A program made the translations under genes and the position numbers. Below are positions 11,020 through 23,376 of a stretch of 64,000 nt of DNA, piece by piece. The first letter of the stretch is position 1. Every line of letters begins with the position of its first letter. The notes below the pieces were generated by a model. The model saw only the letters and a program-made list of their open reading frames with translations, searched no databases and was not told the origin of the DNA. Source of the DNA: Apophysomyces variabilis (Eukaryota; Mucoromycota; Mucoromycetes; Mucorales; Mucoraceae); assembly GCA_002749535.1 (NCBI GenBank), contig MZZL01000055.1:348872-412871 (forward strand). The letters run 5' to 3'.

Positions 11020-11515
11020 TGTTACAAGGACTCCTTTTATACCGAAACATCTCACCATAGGCACTATCGTACTCCGCGCTTACGTTCTTACAAGACAATT
11101 ATGACTTAAAATGTAAGACATCTCCGTGCGTTACGTAGAATGATACATTTGTTTGTCTGTAATTTTTCCTATGATACCAGATACGGATCGGCTAAATAGA
11201 TATCATTGTTCAACGATCATCCTATGCAGCAATCGTGTATGTGAAAGACTTAGCTACCTGAAGTCATTAACTTCATTTTTTTTTTTCCAAGATTTTTAAT
11301 TGCAAAACTTGTACTGGTACATGTTCTTGATTTTGATGCTCATTACTCTTTACCCTTGCAAAAGCAACCAATACACCCACAATAAAGAAAAGAAATCCAA
11401 GAACACAAAAAGAAATTACAAGAAAGAGGGCAAATATAAAGAAAACAGTGTTCAACACATAAGAAAGAATTATGATGGCCTTAGAGTGCACAATTATGTC
11501 AGCAATGAAGGTGGT
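11020..11515. other. Non-coding spacer
   Basis: Convergent 3' ends of the acidic hypothetical gene and the SCD6/LSM14 gene. Very A/T-rich around 11280-11460; nothing else seen. Confidence 0.4.
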
Positions 11516-13290
11516 CTATTTTGCTTGCTGCACTTGTTGCTAAGCGATCAAACGGTGTCAGTGTTTCAGTTTGTATTTCAACTATTACTCACCCCTTTGG
11601 TACCTTGACGGTAGTTATTGCGGTTACCGCGGTAATAGCCACGACCGCGATGACCACCCCTTCCACGATAGTTGCGGAATCGGGACTGGTCAATAGTAGC
11701 TTGACCAAAAGTTTCCATGTTTAATCTGCGTTCCTCCTGGAACTTTCCACGGCGGTCAACGTTCCTAACATATAAAAATTAGCATTGACTTATGTATGTT
11801 TACTATCATTACCCATTCTGCTCACTACGCTCTTTCGATTCACAAGAGATGTTGTCAAAGAAGCTCTTTGCCTATTCTGCCATCAGAAACTATCAACAAA
11901 GCGTATCTAAAAAACAAACCCTGTCATAAAATGCTTCCTCTTCCGGAGGGATTTCAATTTCTTCTTCTTGATCCGCCAACTCTTCTTTCTGCTCTTCTTC
12001 TTCTGTAGATTTCTTCGTCACTTCTTTCAAAAGTTCGTCCTTGTTGAATTTAGCATTTGAAGACTCAAAGTCAAAGTCAGATTTGGGAATGTTCAGACTT
12101 TGCTTATTGTAGTGATGACCATGTTCACCACTATGGCCATAGCGTCCACGAGTGCCTCCGCTTGCTCCTCCTCGGTAATTATTGTAGCGACCACGTCCAA
12201 CAGATGACCGGTTCTGCGTATCTGCCTGCACAGCATGTTGCTGTTGCTTCTGCTGTTGTCCACCTTCAACAATCTTATTTGCCTTCACATCTACGTCTAG
12301 CTCACTGACTTGTTTAGCCAAGGATTCAATGGCCGCACCGTCGATCTCGTGGGCCAAATCGTCACCTAGGTCCGATTTCAACTGGTCTAGAGCTCTTTTT
12401 GCAGACGAAGAGACTTGTTCATTTTCTGCACTTTCGGTACGAACAGTTGTCACAGTTGTTTCGGTAACCGATTGAGATGCCATTTGTGCAGCTGGAGGGG
12501 CTTGCAGCGGTGTCTGGACTGGTTGCTGTACAGCTGTTCGATGGGGAGGTTGCCCTACATTAGCTTGTTGCTGCTGCTGCTGTTGTTGCTGCTGTTGTTG
12601 CTGTTGCTGTTGCTGCTGCTGTTGATGATTCTGAGGCGTAGGATACATGGGAGACTGCCAGTATTGGGGAGCTGATTGATAAGGAGGCATCATGTAGGGA
12701 TTCATCGGGGTGTAACCCTTCATCACAGAATTCTAATACAGTATAAGATAGTCGCTCCTTCATCATTAATCAAAGTACCATAATCGCTGGGTCATTCGGA
12801 ATATTTGCTGGTGGCGGTGGAGGAGTTGGTTTGACAGGAGCTTCAAAGACCTGAAGGTCCTTAATATCCGACCCACGGAACACAACAAAATCAAAGACAT
12901 TTTCAGTTGGTGGAATTTCCTGTTCAGGTTTTCCTCGCCGACCTTCTGTACCAAACGAGCGAACTAAACATGTTGCGTCAGATTACATGTATCACTCATC
13001 CCTGCCCACACTTTTGTACATCAGCCCAATTATTGCCGCATCTTAGCATAATGGTACACAAACGCGCAAGAGTAACTTAACCACAGCAGCAATCTACCTA
13101 CCTTTCTCTAAAGCAACTGTAGAATCCTGAGTGTTTATACTGTGCAAAGTGCCTACGTAACGAATGTCGCTCAAACTGATGAGCTATAAATACATAGATT
13201 AATACATCTCTCAGTTATTGGAAGTTGAATCACTCATGTTCCATTAGTACATACCGAAATTTTAGAACCGATATAATTCTGTCCACTCAT
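11516..13290 (-). CDS. SCD6: SCD6/LSM14-family mRNP protein (LSm, FDF, RGG)
   Basis: Translation repressor and decapping activator of P-bodies. Seven exons (13290-13255, 13183-13102, 12963-12779, 12732-11920, 11871-11813, 11764-11593, 11539-11516) give 456 residues. The N-terminal LSm14 domain is MSGQNYIGSKIS-LISLSDIRYVGTLHSI, continuing to VRSFGTEGRR and VFDFVVFRGSDIKDL. A proline-rich linker and a run of about 20 glutamines follow (12565-12623). The FDF box is KSDFDFESSNAKFNKDEL. The FFD-like box is FYDRAKSFFDNISC, and the TFG box is ERRLNMETFGQ. RGG/RGY repeats lie both before the FDF box and near the end. The last coding exon is only 24 nt. If the last intron (donor GGGGTGAGT at 11592) is retained, a stop follows after a few codons, so two nearly equivalent C-termini are possible. 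Confidence 0.93.
12565..12623 (-). repeat. CAG/CAA polyglutamine tract in SCD6
   Basis: About 20 glutamine codons with mixed CAG and CAA, seen on the plus strand as CTG/TTG repeats. The mixing suggests selection for the amino-acid run, not only recent slippage. Confidence 0.9.
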
Positions 13291-13876
13291 GATGAAGAAC
13301 GATGCAACGCAAGAGGACAACGGGAAACCAAAATAGTTCAAGTCCTGGATTTGGAATAATCAAGGAAAATTTTTGGACCAAGCAACGAATGAAATTGACA
13401 GAAATGGCTAGCAAAATTGGACAAAAGGATAAGCGATTCGGGCACTTTGCTATTGGTCACTGCTCCCTCAACCATTGCGCAGCCGTTAACAAGTGTTGTT
13501 GTCTGCGTTTGGATGCTATCCCGGCTTTGTAGAACTCATTTATGACAACATACATGCGTATGCAAGAATCAATAACGGCTACATTACAATGGATAGGGTG
13601 CGGATTCACTATCCCATTGATATGGGGCAGCGTGTTAACTCACCAGTATATAGATAGGTATATGGTCTCCTGTGCTCTTCCCTAACTCACTTGTCTTGAG
13701 CAGTATTCGCTTAGTTCAACCAAGAGATCTTTGCGAAGTGAATTACATGCGTATTAATCCAATTTATTGTACTGCGTTTCTGTATGATTAAGGGTATGAT
13801 TGATTTACTCTACTACTTTTGCTTTGGTTTTCTTTTCTGATTCCTTTCTTCTACAAAGGTTCTTGCTGGGCTTGAT
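13291..13876. other. Intergenic spacer
   Basis: SCD6 promoter side and the 3' flank of the small secreted protein gene. No other gene supported. Confidence 0.4.
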
Positions 13877-14374
13877 TTACGAGGAGTAATGGGCGAATTT
13901 TAGTAATAGACACGGACCTTGCTTTGGGAGCCCATTTTCTAAACTTTTGAGAAGGGCGAAATGCGTCTAGGGATGGACCTCGGCAATCAGTTGACTATTA
14001 ACTTTTAGTTAACGTAAAAGATATAACGGTTTGACATACTTACCCTATAGAACGTTATCTTTATCATTGGATCATTAACATCGAGAGACCCAATATGGCT
14101 TGACTGGAGATTCCAACAAGGTCTGCCTATTACTATCGAGTCTGATTAACGCTACAATTGTCCCACTGCTTGGCTTACCATTATTATTCATTCGTATTTG
14201 TTGAACAATGCCCTTTCGGTTCGGTCTCGAATAGATCTCCATTTGAAATTGACGTGGCCTTCTCATTTGTAAGGTCGCTGGCATATCTCGTTCAATGGCT
14301 TTTACGATTGTAATCATCTGTGATAGAATTACAGCAATGATACAGAGAATAAATAATGAAGGCTTATGCAACAT
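13877..14374 (-). CDS. Small secreted beta/gamma-crystallin-like protein
   Basis: Predicted secreted protein of about 122 residues from exons 14374-14179, 14126-14044 and 13966-13877. A clear signal peptide begins MLHKPSLFILCIIAVILSQM and probably ends at VKA. After that, one Greek-key motif of the beta/gamma-crystallin kind can be read: QMEIYSRPNRKGIVQQI, then, across intron 1, GRPCWNLQSSHIGSLDVND and MIKITFYR. The family pattern is aromatic-(x)-S-x-x-N-x-x-G, then C-x-N-L, then IGS, then I-x-F-Y. Without splicing intron 1 the frame loses these features, so the intron call is good. The third exon is uncertain: it keeps frame but shows no second motif. Role unknown; such proteins are often small extracellular Ca-binding or stress-related proteins. 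Confidence 0.55.
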
Positions 14375-15268
14375 TGATATATGAGCGATAAAAACAAAAG
14401 GATAACAGTAAGGGCATCCGTACCCTTTTATAGCTTTGAATTGGAATGTACTATGCCAAAATCGTTCTCATGCAAAGCCTTGTTAGAAATCATTGCCCGC
14501 CAACCATCCTACCCTGAGTGTCCTAGCAGACGCGCCACCATCAGTCTGTAACAGCATCATGGCTACAAGCTATCCGCAGGTTCCCCTTGCTCCTGTATCA
14601 CTTCACAGCTTCTCCCTAGACTACTTTATTCCTACTGTTGTTAGACCCCTTACTGCACATGTTCCCCTTAGAAGGGAAAGGATCGCAGCCTGCCAATCGG
14701 ACATCGTTGAACCATCACGTTGCAGGCTGAAGTGTAAACTTGCTGCTGGGTTTCAGTCCGTGCATAGTGTATAAGCGCAATTATCAAACCCTCACTTGGA
14801 CTATAAAAATGAATGTTGCTGCGAAAATTAGTGTCATATAGTAACGAAAAATCTGTTATACTGAGGATCTGTTGAGTTAATACGATTTGATGCTATAAAC
14901 GTAAGCGTTATGGGGAGAAATTTGTTAATCTCACAGATACCATCCCAATGTAAAATGTGATAAAGAGGTTATTCTGGCAACCTTATATGGAAACTTGTTC
15001 GCCATCCGACAAATGTATGCCATCTATTATCACTAGATCTGTAGTCTGTGTACAAAAGGTTAGAATGATAGGGCTTCACACTGAAGACGTGGAAATGTCC
15101 GCTATAACAACGGTCAAAAACAGTTACTTCTTTTTTTTCTGCCTCTTGTCCAAAAATAAAGGTGGTAAATCCCCCTTTTCCGTGTCACATTTGGCACTTC
15201 TGTAACGCATGCTTATCAACTGTACGACTCATCTATAACCGAGAGCTTTTTTCCGCTGTATAGTAAAT
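14375..15268. other. Spacer downstream of glutamate synthase, without a reductase domain
   Basis: I looked here on the minus strand for the MDCGTPFC iron-sulfur motif and the GxGxxG FAD motif expected after a fungal glutamate synthase, and saw neither. No other gene supported. Confidence 0.5.
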
Positions 15269-18200
15269 TTATTGACGTGCATTTTGCCGTCTCTTAGAGC
15301 TAATGGTGTTTCTGATGTTTTCTAATTTGACACGACGCCGTAAAATAATCTCTTCGTCTAAGATACTATCTTCTAAATCTGCTAACTGAGCTTCAGATTT
15401 CTTGGACGGTGACGCCGGCATTGTGACCATGGCCACTGTTTGTTGGCAAACCGTAGGTACAACCATCATGAACCTTCTTAAATAGGTATCGAAATTGCTC
15501 AGGATACGATCTGCGAGAGCTGAACCAGTGTGACGACGGTGTTCATCGATCATTTTATGCAATTCCTCAATATGTTCCTCCTTATCGACTGATCGAACAG
15601 CAACTGTGTCCATATTGACATTTGCACTGAATTTACCATCGAGATCAAGAACGTATGCGATACCGCCAGTCATACCCGACGCAAAGTTACGCCCAGTTGA
15701 TCCCAGGACAACCACTCGGCCAGCAGTCATGTATTCACAACCGTGGTCGCCAACGCCTTCACATACGGCATGTGCACCGGAATTACGCACACAGAATCTT
15801 TCAGCCGCAATACCACGGAAGTATGCTTGTCCTGCAGTTGCACCATATAGACAGACGTTGCCCACCAATACATTTTCTTCTGACTTGAATACGGATGATT
15901 TTGGAGGATAGATGGCGATTTTACCACCTGACAAGCCTTTTCCAACATAATCATTGGCATCACCCTCTAGTTCAAAAAAGATGCCAGGTGCCAAAAATGC
16001 GCCCAGGGACTGGCCAGCAGAGCCTGTGAGCTTAACATGAATTGTGTCTTCAGGTAAACCTTTTTCTCCGAAGCGTTTGGAGACGTGGTAGGAAAGGGTA
16101 GTTCCAAGAGCTCGGTCGGTGTTTACAAGCTCGCTATCAATCACAACTGGCTGCGTCTCCGTTAATGCAGGTTCAGCTTCGTCGATCAGATAGTTGTCGA
16201 GACGCACATGAAGGTTATGTTTCTGCTTATGAACACAGTGACCAGCCACACCAGGACGAAGAGAAGATGCGGGAGTAAGGATCGGTGAAAGGTCCAAGTT
16301 CGCAGTCTTGTACGTGCGGAGACTGTCATTAACCTTGAGCATATCCGCTCGACCAACCATGTCATTGATTGTACGGAATCCGAGTTGTGCCATGTATCCT
16401 CGTAGTTCTTCAGCAACATAGTAAAAAAAGTTCACTACTTGCTCTGGTGAGCCTGCAAACTTCTTGCGCAGTTCAGGATCTTGTGTGGCAATACCAGCTG
16501 GACATGTGTTCTAAAATGAAAATCAGTCATCAAAACTATTATGCAAACATTGGCTTACCAAGTGACACTGGCGCATCATTGTGCAACCAAGTGCGATCAA
16601 TGGAGTGCTGGCAAATCCCCATTCTTCTGCGCCCAGTAAGCAGGCAATGGCCACATCACGACCAGTCTTCATTTGGCCGTCGACCTGGACGACCACACGA
16701 CCACGGAAATCGTTCAACACGAGTGTTTGGTGCGTCTCAGCCAGACCCAGTTCCCATGGCAGACCAGCGTACTTAATACCAGTCCAACCAGAGGCACCAG
16801 TACCGCCATCATGTCCAGTAATTAAAATATGGTCAGCTTTGGCTTTAGCGACGCCTGCAGCAACCACACCAACGCCAACAGCTGAAACGAGCTTGACAGA
16901 CACACGTGCGCGCGGATTGGCGCATTTCAAATCGTAAATAAGCTGGCTCAAGTCTTCAATTGAGTAGATGTCATGATGAGGTGGAGGGGAAACCAAGTCG
17001 ACGCCAGGGGTTGTCTTACGCAGACGAGCAATAGCCTCTGAAACCTTATCACCGGCCAATTCACCACCTTCTCCTGGCTTGGCGCCTTGACCCATTTTGA
17101 TTTGGAGTTCATCGGAATCAGATAAGTAATAACTAGTAACACCAAAACGACCTGAGGCTACCTGTTTGATTGCTGAGCGAACATTGTCACCATTGTCTCG
17201 AAGCACAGATCGGCTCGATGACTCTCCGCCTTCTCCTGAATTGGATTTACCACCGAGCTTATTAAGTGCGATTGCCAATGTTGTATGGGCTTCCATAGAG
17301 ATAGAACCGTAAGACATGGCTCCAGTAACAAACCGCTTAACAATTTGCTGCCATGGCTCAACTTGTGCAATAGGTATGGGAGTAGCTTTTTCATATGCGA
17401 AATCAAGCATACCGCGCAATGTACATTTCTTGATAGCTTCATGCGTATGACGGACATAGTCGTCATATGAGCTCTGGCTCTTTTGACGTACAGCATCTTG
17501 CAGACTCGAAATACTGTCAGGATTGGCCAAGTGCGGCTCGCCTTCTTCACGCCAGTGGTATTCACCGAACGACTCCGCCAATGGTCGCGGTAACGTCTGC
17601 TTGTTAGAGGGGTAACCAGATTCGTGCATTGCAAGAGTGTCCAAAGCGAGGATATCAAACGTAACACCTTTAATACGGGAAGCTGTTCCAGCAAAGCAAC
17701 GTGAAATCACAGTATCGTCGACACCGAGAGCTTCAAAGATCTGAGCACCCTTGTACGAGGCAAGGGTCGAGATACCCATTTTAGCCATTACTTTGTATAA
17801 CCCATTGTCCGCTGCCTTCTTGTAATTAGCAATGATAGTTTCGCTCGACAGTTCTGTGTTGCAGAGCTTTATAAGGGTTTCCATAGCAAGGTAGGGGCAA
17901 ATGGCGTCAGCACCGTAACCCAGCAGGACGGAGAAATGGTGGACTTCTCTTGCTTCTGCTGTTTCAACCATGAGCGCGATGCGGCTACGTTTCTTGCTTC
18001 TGACCAAGTGATGATGGACTGCACCCAATGCCATAAGCGAAGACACCGAGACACGCTCAGCAGAGATAGCGCGATCAGATAGGACGATGGCCATGAAATC
18101 TTGTTCGATGGCTAGGGAGACTTCATTGCAAATCCGCTCAAACGCTTCAAGATAGCCTTGCACGCCATCGACCTTCGCAAAGGTAATATCGACTGTGGCA

Positions 18201-20046
18201 ACCGTCCAGTCAGGATATAGCTTGGACATAGATCGAATAGCTGCCAGCTCTTCCATTGAAAGGATTGGTGATGGTAACGTGAGTTTGTGGCATTGTTGTT
18301 CGTTGATTTCCAGAATGTTCCCTTCAGAGCCAACATAGCATTCAAGCGACATGACAACTTTCTCGCGAACAGGATCGATGGGTGGGTTTGTTACCTGGGC
18401 GGCCAATTGACGGAAGTATTCATAGATCAGACGCGGTTGCTCAGCCAAGCAAGCGAGTGGTGTGTCATTGCCCATGGAGCCAGTGCCTTCGCTTCCCTCA
18501 GTGGCCATGGGACGAAGAATCAAATCAAGCTGTTCAAGTGTATAGCCAAATGCCTTCAGACGAGGATCACTCTGAATGGTATCCGAGTTCAATTGTATGC
18601 TGTATTGAGGCGCTTTACTGACGATTTCCTCAAGTGTAATCGCTTGGTTCTTTATCCATTGCAAGAACTTGTGCTTTGTTGCGGTTTGATGTTTCAACTC
18701 TTTGTCATCAACAATGACACCTCTGACTGTATCGACCAAGAGCATACGACCAGGCTGGAGACGGCCTTTCTGTACAATGGTTGATGGGTCAACAAAGACA
18801 GTACCCACTTCGGAAGCACAGATCATAATGTCGTCTGATGTCAAGTAGAAACGACAAGGACGCAGGCCGTTACGGTCAAGCGACGCACCGCAATAACGGC
18901 CGTCAGAAAACGTAAACAAGGCGGGTCCATCCCAAGGTTCCATCAGGGAGCCAGCCCATTTGTAGAAGGCTTTGAGCTCCGGTGCCATCTGCTCGTTTGT
19001 CTGCCAAGCCTCTGGAACCATCATCATAACAGCTTCGGGCAATGTTAGCACGCCGTTAATAACCAGTAGCTCCAATACGTTGTCGAAAGCCGCCGAGTCA
19101 GAGCCGCCTTCTTCAATAATAGGGTAAAGCATTTCGAGCTCATTGCCAAATTTATCAGAGGTCATGACGCCTTCACGCGATCGCATCCAGTTCTTGTTAC
19201 CACGCAGAGTATTAATTTCGCCTAATATAAAAATCAGTTTTGCATACAATAATAACTACTATGTTTCTAAAACTACTTACCATTTTGAGCGCACCAACGC
19301 ATTGGTTGAGCACGGTCCCATGAAGGAAACGTGTTCGTAGAAAATCGAGAGTGGACAAGAGCAAAGTGGGTGACATACTGTACGTTTCGCAAGTCATAGA
19401 AATAAGCGTACACTTGACTGGGAGTAAGTTGACCCTTATAGACGATGTTTTTGTTCGATAGAGAGCAAATGTAGAACCAGTGTTTCATGGTTAGGGTATG
19501 GGTGGCATGCTTGCGAAGAACGTAAAGCTGACGTTCAAAATAAGACTCATCAAAATCGTTTGCCAAAACAACAAACGGCTGAACGATTGAGGGTTCTTTA
19601 GACTTCGCTGCAGGGCCGAGAATAGAGGAATCTCGAGGAACGTCACGCCAACCCAAGACGCGAAGATCGAGCGACTTGGCGATGTCTTCGAATACGCGTT
19701 TGCTGTCGACAACAGATTCGGCCTTCATGAATATATTACCAACTGCATAGTGACCTTCCTCTGGTAGGGTAAATCCTAATTCACGGGTTTCGTTGATAAG
19801 GAAACGGTGTGGGATGCTCGTCATGACGCCTGCACCATCGCCATCACGAATGTCGGCACCGCTAGCTCCACGATGGGTCATATTGCACAAGATGTCATTG
19901 GCGTTGCTTAAGATCTTGTGGGAGCGATGGCCTTTAACGTTTACCATGAAACCTACACCACAGGAGTCCTTTTCATATTCGGGATCATATAAGCCTTGGC
20001 GTGCAGGAATAACACCAGCCCATGATTTGTTGTCAAGCGTAGCCAT
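15269..20046 (-). CDS. GLT1: Glutamate synthase (GOGAT), large-subunit domains only
   Basis: Makes two glutamates from glutamine and 2-oxoglutarate. Three exons (20046-19281, 19221-16559, 16510-15269) give 1,556 residues. The amidotransferase Cys is residue 29 in [10 protein letters not shown], exposed after loss of a short propeptide. Later come THRGASGAD and the central domain. The FMN-binding domain holds [28 protein letters not shown] and [17 protein letters not shown]. The 3Fe-4S cysteines are [15 protein letters not shown]. The GXGXG domain is near the end ([14 protein letters not shown]). After the domain-ending FMMVVPT the protein runs only another ~60 residues (charged, helical) and stops at TAA. 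Fungal GLT1 is usually about 2,100 residues with a fused FAD/NAD(P)H part; that part is missing. It therefore resembles ferredoxin-type or bacterial alpha-subunit GOGAT in size. The coding part shows no damage. Confidence 0.95.
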
Positions 20047-21434
20047 AGTAGTAATAGAAAATAAACAAAAGGAGAAAGGAACAAAGGAAATTGTGGGGTA
20101 TAAAGAAAATTTTTGGAGTCTTTTAAACGAAAATAAAAACAAAATACTGACATGTCGATGTCCGATCAGCAACTTTTTTTCTTCCCAGGTCTCGTTATTC
20201 GATAACTGATTTTTCTGGCCAATGATTAAAGCTGCTATCAAAACTATAGTTTCACTGGTTACCTTGTGTAACTTGGAAATTCATCCACGAGGCCCAAACG
20301 AATCTTATCTGGATCCTAAAAAATCTAATCTATAACTCCGAACTGAACCTTAGGACATGTTTAGCTTGTTTAGTAATCATCAAATATAACGATACCAAGC
20401 ATGCACCAATCTTATATTAACTGGAGAAACCTCTAGTATAAGAAATTAGCAAAAGGAACTGGGTTCCTTGCTTGCGGTGTTGGAAAAGCACATGCAGTAC
20501 AGATCTTACGACCCAATCAAATTCACGCGGTGTTCCTCAACAAAAGGAACGTAGATTAAGTTAGCCAATAAAAGCCGACACATCTGATAGTGGGACTTGG
20601 GCCTGAGCTATCGGAGTACGCGGAAAGGCTCGGAAAATTGCCCCACTTCATCGACTTATTGCGCACTAAAATAGAATGGTTTTTCTCACGGCTTGTGTTG
20701 TTTTCGACGCTATTGGTTGAAACGTCACAGCTGTCTTCAAACACGAGCACTTCCTCCGCGGCAAATAACCTGCATAAAGGTTGATAATCTCCTCACAATT
20801 GCAACCAACGAATAAAACTTGTACTTCTATAATAGAGAAGTGCCACTGGTAGACTTATTACTGAATGATTATAGAAGTCTTTTGCTAAATGATTGTGAAT
20901 ATAATCCATTCTAGCGTTGAAAGTGCTCTATTTTGTTGTACCGCGTGCCAATACCATGAGGTCCCAATGACCACGCTATACCTAGCTTTTACTTGTTACC
21001 ATGTGTAATACATCGGTTTACGCTAAACACTTCCAAAACATGAGAAAAAAATAGCTTAACTCCTCATGTGTTTGAAAATCGACATCACTAACTGGAAGAT
21101 AAGGGTGAAATGATAGCAAGATAGCCTGTATGGATCGAATCGAACTTGATAGCGTGTTATATTATAGGCAAAACAAGGAGGCCATCTAAATGATAGGTTG
21201 CGATCGTCGTAAAAGAATCTTAGCCTAGGTCTCGAAAGACATGAAGCGGGATGTATATATACCCTTTCTCGGTAACGTTCATGACCGCGGCATCCTGTGA
21301 ACAACATAAAAAAATTTTTTTTGTTGAGCGGAGATCGTTCATTGTCAAGCACACTTTGGGTCTTTTCAATGACGCAGCCTGACTAGAAAATAAAATTACA
21401 GATTGCCTGTCCAACTGAAAAAAATATATACATT
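20047..21434. other. Spacer between GLT1 and the P450 gene
   Basis: GLT1 promoter on one side, P450 3' flank on the other. Small open frames have no recognisable motif. Nothing else supported. Confidence 0.4.
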
Positions 21435-23376
21435 TCAACGTCTTTGAACCATCAATTTCATGCCGTTCTTCATAGGCAAAGTCAAGGACACTTGATATGT
21501 GATGTTTTGCTGTGGCAACAGGGTGAATTTGTAACGTTTGACTAGAAAAACAATGACCACCAGTGCTTCCAAGGTTGCCAGGTGTTGGCCTAATTCAACG
21601 ATTAATACTTTAGTTCTGCCTTCCGTTTCCAAAGTTACCTAAACAGACCCGTGGTCCTTTGTAACAAGCAAAAACATGTCAGCGGGTGATACAAACTAGC
21701 AAACAGGATGCAACTTACCAGCATGGAATGCCGGCCATTGTCCTTGAGTTTCACGGCGAAGTTCACCTGTATCTTTGATCCACCGTTCCGGCCGGAAGTT
21801 CTTTGCATCCGGACCCCAGACCTTTTCGGATCGTCCCTGAGCGTAGGGTGACCATAAGACGTAATCTCCCTTGCGAATATGGGTTCCATCCGGCCAGATA
21901 TCGTCGTTCAGCGCATACTTTTGATTTGCTGGGACAGATGGGTAATGACGTAGAACTTCGTAGAAACTTTTTTGTCAGGTAATGCATCATTGACTCAGAT
22001 TAGTTACATGTATTTTAGGACAGGAGGAACACGTACACTGCATGCGCGTATGTCATGTCCTTGATAACTTCGTATAACATATTGGAATCTTGCATAACTT
22101 CGTCGTTGATGTGCTCATTGATCTCGTCCAGTAATTTAGCTTCAACACGTGGATGGCACAGCAGCATAAAGAAGGTCCAAGAGAGGGCTTGTGCAGTTGT
22201 GTCACGACCAGCAATGACAAAGTTAAGAATCATATCGCGAAGCTCATTGTTACTGAGCAACTCTCCTTGTGGGTTACGAGCATTCATAAATCTTGATAAT
22301 AGGTCTTTGTGCTCTTCGCCGTTGGCAAGTTGAATACGACGCTTCTCTATCACCTCACGTGCAAATGTGTCCACTGTCTTGAGATTTTGGGACATGCTTG
22401 TGCGCCATGGTGTCAGAAAGTCTATAATTTTCTCAGACACTGGCCATGTTGGGTTGACGAAGCGCAAGAAAGTGTTCTTTTGGGCTTCATCAAAGGCGGC
22501 CGCAAACGGCACCTTTTCTTTTGAAGCCAATGCGTTTAATTGAACACCAAATCCAATCCTAGTAGTTTGATTGGTTAAACAAAATTTGCGATTTAAAATG
22601 AACCATACATGATAAATGAATCCAAGGTGAATTTGTACATCAGGTCATGGAAGTCGATGACAGTATTGTTATCCACGGCCTTATCCAAAATCTTATCCTT
22701 CATGTATCCAATTTCCTGAATAAAAACACTGCTTAAAGTTAGAATAATGTTAATAACACGACAAGATCGACTTACTCTGTGAACTGGTCACGGAAATTTT
22801 TGACATTAAATATATGGCTCGCGGTCTTTCGTTGGTATTTCCACTCTTCTCCGTTTGCATTAAATATACCATCGCCGAATAGATCGTTCATTGAGCTATG
22901 AAATTCGGGTCCTTTGATATAGTTCTCAAAGTTTGCTATGCAATAAATGTGTCAGTTGAAGCGATAGATTTTCGAATGCTCTACTTTTCAGAATGTGTTC
23001 AACGTTGCGCGGATCAAGAGTACCCACATGGCGAGGGATACCAAGTGCTGACAATGTTCTATGCATCCATAGGTTAGATTCAGCTAGCCCAGCTCATAAA
23101 CCTGAGATGAGGTTATTACAGTGTCATGGAGTCCAGTTGCGTAAATGCTTCAAGCAAGAACTCATGGAGATAAGGTAGCCATTGTAGCAAGAGAGGAAGA
23201 TTTCCGACTAAAGGCCATCCTGCTTGAGTCTTGATATCCTTGCGGTTTTCATCAAATATAGCACGATCGTGATAGATGCATGCTAGGACGCCAACACTTG
23301 TCAGCACGGCACGGCCCCAATAACGACCGATGGGGAGACTTTTGATGCCATCAGCGATAGCGGTTCCCACAGACAT
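21435..23376 (-). CDS. Cytochrome P450, CYP704/CYP86/CYP52-like fatty-acid hydroxylase type
   Basis: Membrane-bound P450 of 518 residues from eight exons (23376-23120, 23058-22985, 22935-22776, 22731-22609, 22558-22037, 21966-21719, 21656-21639, 21589-21435). A hydrophobic N-terminal anchor (WGRAVLTSVGVLACIYH) is followed by the proline-rich hinge AGWPLVGNLP. The I-helix has FVIAGRDTTAQALSW, the K-helix FYEVLRHYPSVP (ExxR), then FRPERW. The haem loop is FHAGPRVCLGQ with the Cys ligand. WKYQRKTASHIFN, GRDTTAQ and the LRHYP-VP spacing resemble CYP704/CYP86/CYP52 omega-hydroxylases of fatty acids; subfamily is inferred. The haem Cys lies on an 18-nt exon. It needs a separate reductase, unlike the two fused P450s 8 kb away. 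Confidence 0.92.

Noticed and set aside
12415..12675. Plus-strand frame with a long leucine run, like a membrane protein
   Set aside because: It is the reverse strand of the SCD6 polyglutamine tract.
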